Of a stretch of 10,227 bases of DNA, positions 6,027 through 10,227 are shown piece after piece. The DNA is from an uncultured Planctomycetaceae bacterium. Its GTDB lineage: Bacteria > Planctomycetota > Planctomycetia > Planctomycetales > Planctomycetaceae. Within the stretch, counting starts at the first letter, position 1. The number at the start of each line of letters is the position of its first letter. The notes beneath the pieces were generated by a model that worked only from the letters and a program-made list of their open reading frames with translations, had not been told where the DNA came from and ran no database searches. The stretch is from positions 1 through 10,227 of the forward strand of contig CALFYU010000363.1 of assembly GCA_937952455.1 (NCBI GenBank), written 5' to 3'. A program made the translations under genes and the position numbers.

Positions 6027-6064
6027 CGTGCGACGACGAGTTCCTTTATTCCCGCCGTCGCACG
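6027..6064. terminator. Second hairpin between convergent surE and anti-sigma genes
   Basis: CGTGCGACG (6027-6035) pairs perfectly with CGTCGCACG (6056-6064) across a 20-base loop. It lies in the middle of the 99-base gap where surE and the anti-sigma gene meet tail to tail, the expected place for a bidirectional terminator. No T-run follows on the plus strand. Confidence 0.48.
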
Positions 6065-6092
6065 TGGATTCGAAAACCAATGCAAAGCGGGC

Positions 6093-7139
6093 TCAATTCG
6101 GAGGAGTCTCGTCGACATAGCCCTGGGGCGGCGTGGCGATGAACAGCTTGGGGTCAGTTTTGATGTTCCACTGGAAGTACGTTGTGGTTGTGGAAGACGG
6201 AGTTTGCTGGTTGTTCCCGGGCTTCGACTTCATGTGTATTTTGATGGGCAAGTGGGTTGCGGCGTCCAGCCAGACTTCGATAGGACCGTCCAGATCCGGA
6301 CGTCCGTCCTCGTGCTCGTCTCCGAAAACCTCCTCGCCGTCAATCGCGAAGCCGTGAGCTTTCTTTGCATCGATGATTTTGGTGCCCAGGCTGCGATTCG
6401 CTTTTTCTGGATGCCGGCCCAGTTCTTCGCATATGCGCATCGTGTGGTTCCGAGGATTTAGACTCAACACGCCTAGTTTAACAGGATCGCGGCGAAACGT
6501 TTTCGTGAAATGGTTAATTTCGAGTCCGGGCCGGCCTGCGGGAAGTATGTAGATCGTATTGAGGTATGAGAGTGCACCTTTTCCCTTGATTTCAATATAT
6601 TTGTCACCCGCATCAAAACGACCGTCACCCACAGCAAGTTCATATATTACGGAAGAGATCCTATCTGGCCCTTCGTCAATTCCGGGTCGGACAGGGTCAT
6701 CAAACTCCATAACCGACGTCGTCTTGCATGACTTTGCCTTGCTGAGGCTTTCCTTCATTAACTCCATGGCAAAAAGTGGTTTGGCGGTCAGTGCGATCCA
6801 GGTCACAAACAATGCCACGATTGCTGTAGCACTAACGCCGCTGAGAAGAATGCGTTGCTTCATGTTCAATCCTTTGAACCAAGACAGGGGTTGGCGCCGG
6901 GTTCGCACCGGCTGGGGTGGATGTTCTCCAACGGGCAATTTTTCCAAAAGCTGCCGCCGCGATTCCGCGTGGCCGCGCCGCAGCGCGTTGTGCGCCGCCG
7001 CCAGTTGTGCGGTCACTGTCTGAAGTTGCGCAAGTTTCTCGCGGCAGCGGGGGCAATCCCGCAGGTGGGCTGTCCACTCCGGCTCCTCGGTGATGCCTAT
7101 GGCGAGTTGGGCGAGTTGTTCTTGCGACAGACAGGCCAT
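6093..7139 (-). CDS. Membrane anti-sigma factor with zinc-finger-like N-terminus and exported LolA-like domain (348 aa)
   Basis: The partner and probable inhibitor of the ECF sigma factor encoded just upstream. Residues 25-32 (HLRDCPRC) give the H-x3-C-x2-C pattern of ZAS-type anti-sigma domains, which bind the sigma factor in the cytoplasm. A Gln/Ala/Arg-rich segment (35-70, possibly helical) and a basic stretch (79-96) lead to one membrane helix (about 97-118, ILLSGVSATAIVALFVTWIA). The remaining 230 residues would be outside the cytoplasm. They include IEVWLDAATHLPIKIHM and end with a strand-rich region (FQWNIKTDPKLFIATPPQGY) that resembles LolA/LolB- or MucB-like lipid-binding folds; that comparison is by memory. 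The ATG follows the sigma stop codon with no gap (TAG then ATG), so translation is coupled. The region from about 6200 to 6850 is AT-richer than its neighbours. The signal sensed is unknown. Confidence 0.82.
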   Translation of the reverse strand: MACLSQEQLAQLAIGITEEPEWTAHLRDCPRCREKLAQLQTVTAQLAAAHNALRRGHAESRRQLLEKLPVGEHPPQPVRTRRQPLSWFKGLNMKQRILLSGVSATAIVALFVTWIALTAKPLFAMELMKESLSKAKSCKTTSVMEFDDPVRPGIDEGPDRISSVIYELAVGDGRFDAGDKYIEIKGKGALSYLNTIYILPAGRPGLEINHFTKTFRRDPVKLGVLSLNPRNHTMRICEELGRHPEKANRSLGTKIIDAKKAHGFAIDGEEVFGDEHEDGRPDLDGPIEVWLDAATHLPIKIHMKSKPGNNQQTPSSTTTTYFQWNIKTDPKLFIATPPQGYVDETPPN

Positions 7140-7745
7140 CTAACTTTTCGTTTCCTCTTGCTGGTTGTGGGCGTTCAAGGTCGCGACCAATCGCGCGAGT
7201 GCTTTCTTGAGAAGTGCGTAGAATCCCGACCGGGAGAGGTTCAACAATTCGGCCGCCTGTTGGGCGTTGTATTCCTGCAAAAAGTGCGCGTGAATCGCCA
7301 AGCGCTCTCGCTCGGGCAAGTTGGAGAGTGTTTGCATCAATTGCTCGATTTGCTCGGCGGTTTCAAGATCGGCGACTCCGGAGGTCGTCGCGCGGGCGTT
7401 GGCGGGATTGCCGAATTCGTGTCGGTCCCGACGCAACGTGCGCCGTCGTTCGCGGGCCACGTGCCGCGCGATCCCGACCACCCACACCCCGAATTGGTCA
7501 CGATCTCGCAAGCTCGCTAACCTATTGAAGGCACGCAGGAAGCACTCCTGCGTCATATCCTCAACGGTCGGCCAATCTCGCGAAACGCGGCCGACCACCG
7601 CGCGGACCATCGCCCCATGACGGTCGAACAAACAGCCGAACGCATCGCGGTTGCCCGCCAACGTCTGGGACACCAGGTCGGCGTCGGTCACTTCAGAGTG
7701 CTCCATGCTGCCCATACTAGTGGCCGCAGCAGGCAAGGTGTCCAC
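7140..7745 (-). CDS. ECF-type RNA polymerase sigma factor (201 aa)
   Basis: An extracytoplasmic-function sigma factor that directs RNA polymerase to its own set of promoters when released by its anti-sigma partner. Region 2 spans about residues 21-103: DADLVSQTLAGNRDAFGCLF, then VEDMTQECFLRAFNRL (61-76) and the helix that reads the -10 element (FGVWVVGIARHVARERRR, 85-102). A variable linker (103-128) precedes region 4 (about 131-190) with LSNLPERERLAI and a helix-turn-helix, YNAQQAAELLNLSRSGFYALLKK (159-181), that would read the -35 element. The length is typical. I chose the GTG at 7745, which has weak AAGAGA upstream; ATGs at 7715 or 7706 are possible and would remove 10 or 13 residues that precede region 2. 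The sigma and anti-sigma genes abut, making one operon. I could not find a convincing autoregulated promoter. Confidence 0.92.
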   Translation of the reverse strand: MDTLPAAATSMGSMEHSEVTDADLVSQTLAGNRDAFGCLFDRHGAMVRAVVGRVSRDWPTVEDMTQECFLRAFNRLASLRDRDQFGVWVVGIARHVARERRRTLRRDRHEFGNPANARATTSGVADLETAEQIEQLMQTLSNLPERERLAIHAHFLQEYNAQQAAELLNLSRSGFYALLKKALARLVATLNAHNQQEETKS

Positions 7746-8142
7746 AGAATTCTCTTACTTCGGCGAAGGGGGGTGTTTGTTCGATTGAACGTCGAAACGC
7801 CGCAGAATTGCCGACGAATCTCCGATTCCAGCAAAGAATATTTTGGGTAATTTGAAGCAGGCTTGCGAGAACTCACAGACTAGGGCGTTACTGCGCGGCT
7901 TGTTTGTGAAAGAATCATGTTGATTCCGTGTCGTTACCAGTGAATCAAATCGCGTGCCAACCGGCGAGTCCAAAGTCCAGATTGCAACCAGCAAAGTCGG
8001 ACGTGAAAGGGAATTTAGTCGCTTTGATGTTGCCCGTTGTATAGGGTACGCTGCCTGACCTTCATCTTTATCGGGTCGATGAAGTTTGTGTGCCTCGCAC
8101 AGCGTCGATCTTCTCGTCCCCCGCTACAGTCGAGAAGTTCCT
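7746..8142. other. 397-base divergent spacer, relatively AT-rich
   Basis: The spacer lies between the sigma factor (leftward) and the sugar-acid dehydratase candidate (rightward). A minus-strand frame at 7755-7994 is open but has no family likeness or good ribosome binding site. The palindrome listed separately is the only clear structure. I searched by eye for -35/-10 pairs on both strands and found none that I would defend. A few A/T-rich blocks, for example 7835-7860, could hold promoter elements. Confidence 0.5.
7912..7926. promoter_or_regulatory. Palindrome GAATCA-TGT-TGATTC, possible operator
   Basis: Perfect six-base arms flank a three-base centre. A third GAATCA half-site lies at 7942-7947, exactly 30 bases from the first one, which is about three helical turns. 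The position between divergent genes suits a regulator binding site. No regulator gene other than the sigma factor is nearby, so the assignment is speculative. Confidence 0.28.
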
Positions 8143-9177
8143 ATGAAGATTACCGATATTCGTGCCTGTCAGCCGCAGAGTCCCGACGCGCCGCCGGATT
8201 GGCGGACGAGTATGGGGCAGATTCTGGTTGCCGTCGACACCGATGCGGGGTTGGTTGGGTATGGCGTCGGCGGCGGGGGAGCGGCCGGGATTCATGTCGT
8301 GCGGACCGTCTTGCGCGAGTTGCTGCTGGGACGCGACCCGGCGGCGATTGAACGGACTTGGGAGGAGATGTATCGCGCCACGCTCCCGTTTGGCCGAAAG
8401 GGATTGGCGCTGATGGCGCTCAGCGGCGTGGATCTGGCGTTGTGGGATTTGCGGGGGAAGGCGGCGGGTGCGCCGATCGCCCGGTTGCTCGGCGGCGAGG
8501 TCGGGCAATCGATTCCGACCTATGCCACCGTTTGGGGGTCGGTTGAGCCGGCGCTCGAAGCGGGACATCGCGCGATCAAGCTGCACCTCTCAAAGTTTGA
8601 TTCCCGGTCGGGTCTCGATCCGCTCATCGAAGCCGTCGCCGACGCCCGCGGGCGCATCGGCGATGAGGGTCTGTTGATGATCGACGCCTTTATGCAGTGG
8701 GACGTCGATACGACGCTCGACGTCGCCGGCCGGCTTGCGGATTACAAACTCGCTTGGTTGGAAGAGCCGCTGTTGCCCGACGATTTTGAGGGCTATGCGG
8801 AATTGGCGGCGCAGTGCCCGATTCCGATTGCCGGCGGGGAGCACGAATTCACCGCTGCGGCGTTCGCGGAGATCATCAACCGGCGGCTGCATAGGGTATT
8901 GCAGCCCGACGTCTGCTGGTGCGGCGGACTGACCGAGTTGATCAAGATTTATCGCATGGCGGGGGAGGCCGGCCTGCGCGTGTGCCCGCATCGCGGGGCG
9001 GAAGTCTGGGGGCTACACGCGATCGCGGCGCTGGATCCGGACCCCTTGGCGGAGTCGGGCCGAAGTTGGATGACTTGGGTCCGCGGCCAGCCGCCGATTG
9101 TCGACGGGCAGATCCAACTCAGCGATGCACCGGGTTGGGGAATCGAGATTGATGAGAATGAAATCGTTGTGACTTAG
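8143..9177 (+). CDS. Mandelate racemase/enolase-superfamily protein, probable sugar-acid dehydratase (344 aa)
   Basis: A Mg-dependent enolase-superfamily enzyme that would abstract a proton next to a carboxylate. An acid-sugar dehydratase role is likely but the substrate is unknown. The N-terminal capping domain begins MKITDIRACQ, as is usual. The barrel has D181 (LLMIDAF), E207 (WLEEPL) and E233 (IAGGEHEF) as metal ligands, each 26 residues apart, and D256 (LQPD) with H283 (VCPHRG) 27 residues later as the catalytic dyad. These spacings equal those of mandelate racemase (D195, E221, E247, D270/H297). The K-x-K site on the second strand reads K146-L-H148 (AIKLHLS), so the second lysine is replaced by His. 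The length is slightly short for the family. The ATG at 8143 has GAGAAG five bases upstream; an upstream in-frame ATG at 8086 gives a non-typical start. It converges with the next gene, leaving 20 bases between the stop codons. Confidence 0.88.
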   Translation: MKITDIRACQPQSPDAPPDWRTSMGQILVAVDTDAGLVGYGVGGGGAAGIHVVRTVLRELLLGRDPAAIERTWEEMYRATLPFGRKGLALMALSGVDLALWDLRGKAAGAPIARLLGGEVGQSIPTYATVWGSVEPALEAGHRAIKLHLSKFDSRSGLDPLIEAVADARGRIGDEGLLMIDAFMQWDVDTTLDVAGRLADYKLAWLEEPLLPDDFEGYAELAAQCPIPIAGGEHEFTAAAFAEIINRRLHRVLQPDVCWCGGLTELIKIYRMAGEAGLRVCPHRGAEVWGLHAIAALDPDPLAESGRSWMTWVRGQPPIVDGQIQLSDAPGWGIEIDENEIVVT

Positions 9178-9197
9178 CGATTTGACGAATTATTGTG

Positions 9198-10227
9198 TTA
9201 GGAGACGATTGAAGCCAATTGTGCGAACCGCTGGAAGATCGCCTCAGGAGTGCGCAGCCGGTCGGCATGTTCTAGCGCTTGCGGTCCGAAATACCAAGTC
9301 GGGACCCGGTTCTTGGGATGCCCTTCGTGGTAGTTGACTTGTTCGAGATGGCCGTGGTCGCTGGTAACCACGATGATGGTCTTTTCGGCATCGATGCGAA
9401 CGAGCACTCCATGAACAAATTCTTCGATCGTTGCAAACACCTCTCGAGCCAGTTCCGGGCGTCCCGAGTGGCTGACGAGATCCGGGATTTGGTACTTGTA
9501 GAATATAAAAGGAAACTCGGCGGCCAACTCCGCCAAAATGGCGGCCGCATCGTCGGGCGTGCGTGCGGGCAGCGGCGCTTGATCGAGGAACTTGAAATTC
9601 AAGCGGGCTTCCAGTTCATGCATCATCGAGGACGTCAACGCGCGGTCTGCGCTCACATCGGCATAGGACAAAAGAGGGACACCCGCCTCTCTCGCCGCAT
9701 GTACGAAAATATTCTTGTTGATTTCGGCCAACGTGAATAGCTCTTCGAACCCGTGCCGCTCCGCTCCCAGGAGCCGGACCGGCCTCCCGTCGAGGGTTAG
9801 GCCGGCTTCGACTTGTTCGCGATCGAACGAGGGGACGAGATCTTCTGTATACGATCTGCCTAGAAACGAAAAATTCGCGGGGAATATTGCATTTGCCAAA
9901 CAGGCCTGGGGAAACATCCGGAACAGGTTTCTCTGGGCAACGAGCTCTTCGAGAAGGCGGGAGTTCAGGCCCAATCCCTGCATCAGACCATGCCGCCTGA
10001 CGGCGCTAAATCCCGTAAAATGGGATGTGTACGTCAGTGCACATTCTATCGAGCCTTGCTCATGTCCATCCGTCACGTCGGTTTCGACCAAAGCGCCTTC
10101 GACAGCCGCGTCGTTCAACGGCAGTAGATCTCCGACGGAACCCCGAGGAAACAGGAAGCGGCTCTCACTATAGATCGATTGTTCGTGGTTGTGTCCGTGG
10201 GGATCGATGCCCACGCTATCCACGGCG
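9198..10227 (-). CDS. Alkaline phosphatase-superfamily metalloenzyme, N-terminus beyond window
   Basis: A partial gene that runs off the right edge; the frame is still open at 10227. The visible start (DSVGIDPHGHNHE) looks like the first metal-binding strand of the superfamily (a D-x-x-G-type motif), so probably only some 10-20 residues are missing. The C-terminal half carries the other metal-site motifs: YKYQIPDLVSHSG (about 9462-9500) and SDHGHLE (9342-9362), followed by NYHEGHPKNRVPTWYF. This Asp/His pattern is that of the metalloenzyme domain found in cofactor-independent phosphoglycerate mutase, phosphopentomutase and related phosphatases. It lacks obvious identity to either of those enzymes, so I call only the superfamily. 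The probable reaction is phosphoester or sulfoester transfer or hydrolysis with two metal ions. There is no sign of a signal peptide in the visible part. Confidence 0.75.
   Translation of the reverse strand, partial: AVDSVGIDPHGHNHEQSIYSESRFLFPRGSVGDLLPLNDAAVEGALVETDVTDGHEQGSIECALTYTSHFTGFSAVRRHGLMQGLGLNSRLLEELVAQRNLFRMFPQACLANAIFPANFSFLGRSYTEDLVPSFDREQVEAGLTLDGRPVRLLGAERHGFEELFTLAEINKNIFVHAAREAGVPLLSYADVSADRALTSSMMHELEARLNFKFLDQAPLPARTPDDAAAILAELAAEFPFIFYKYQIPDLVSHSGRPELAREVFATIEEFVHGVLVRIDAEKTIIVVTSDHGHLEQVNYHEGHPKNRVPTWYFGPQALEHADRLRTPEAIFQRFAQLASIVS

Noticed and set aside
5504..6142. Plus-strand 212-codon frame overlapping surE and the convergent gap
   Set aside because: Out of frame with surE, which has all family motifs; the translation is Arg/Gly/Ala-rich low-complexity sequence.
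7755..7994. Minus-strand 79-codon frame upstream of the sigma factor
   Set aside because: No recognisable domain or membrane segment and no clear start signal; it occupies the AT-richer promoter spacer.
1..10227. Defence island, CRISPR array, prophage or transposon
   Set aside because: No direct-repeat array, transposase, integrase, phage structural gene or restriction-methylation pair is visible. The nuclease-like HYExAFE protein alone does not make a defence system.

Overview
This window most likely comes from a member of the Planctomycetota, probably a Pirellulales-like bacterium. The genus cannot be fixed from the sequence. The evidence is GC-rich coding DNA with AT-richer spacers, a HYExAFE-family protein and a 103-residue hypothetical protein that I recognise as typical of planctomycetes, and an ECF sigma/anti-sigma pair. 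I see no rRNA, tRNA, CRISPR array, insertion sequence or prophage.

Layout from left to right: about 300 bases with no convincing gene; a small conserved hypothetical protein on the minus strand (303-614); a divergent plus-strand gene for an iron-sulfur/zinc protein resembling the N-terminal domain of archaeal CopZ (788-1237); a strong stem-forming element (1241-1308) where that gene converges with a GT4-family glycosyltransferase on the minus strand (1305-2435); a 432-base spacer with a short dispersed-type repeat and a palindrome; a 42-residue membrane peptide (2868-2996); a HYExAFE protein with PD-(D/E)XK nuclease-like residues (3131-3640); a 78-residue secreted or membrane protein (3787-4023); and a probable operon of a dihydrodipicolinate synthase-family aldolase/lyase (4229-5251) and surE (5298-5993).

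Two hairpins follow surE, where it converges with a translationally coupled minus-strand pair: an ECF sigma factor (7140-7745) and a membrane anti-sigma factor with a zinc-finger-like N-terminus and a large exported domain (6093-7139). A 397-base divergent spacer leads to a mandelate racemase/enolase-superfamily sugar-acid dehydratase candidate (8143-9177). The window ends inside a minus-strand alkaline phosphatase-superfamily metalloenzyme whose N-terminus lies beyond the edge.

Most genes are housekeeping or accessory metabolism. The most interesting feature is the aldolase: after its normal catalytic core it carries a Gly/Pro linker and a short amphipathic helix that looks like a bacterial microcompartment encapsulation peptide. 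Together with the sugar-acid dehydratase candidate 3 kb away, this suggests, as inference only, that the enzyme takes part in sugar-acid breakdown linked to a microcompartment encoded elsewhere in the genome.
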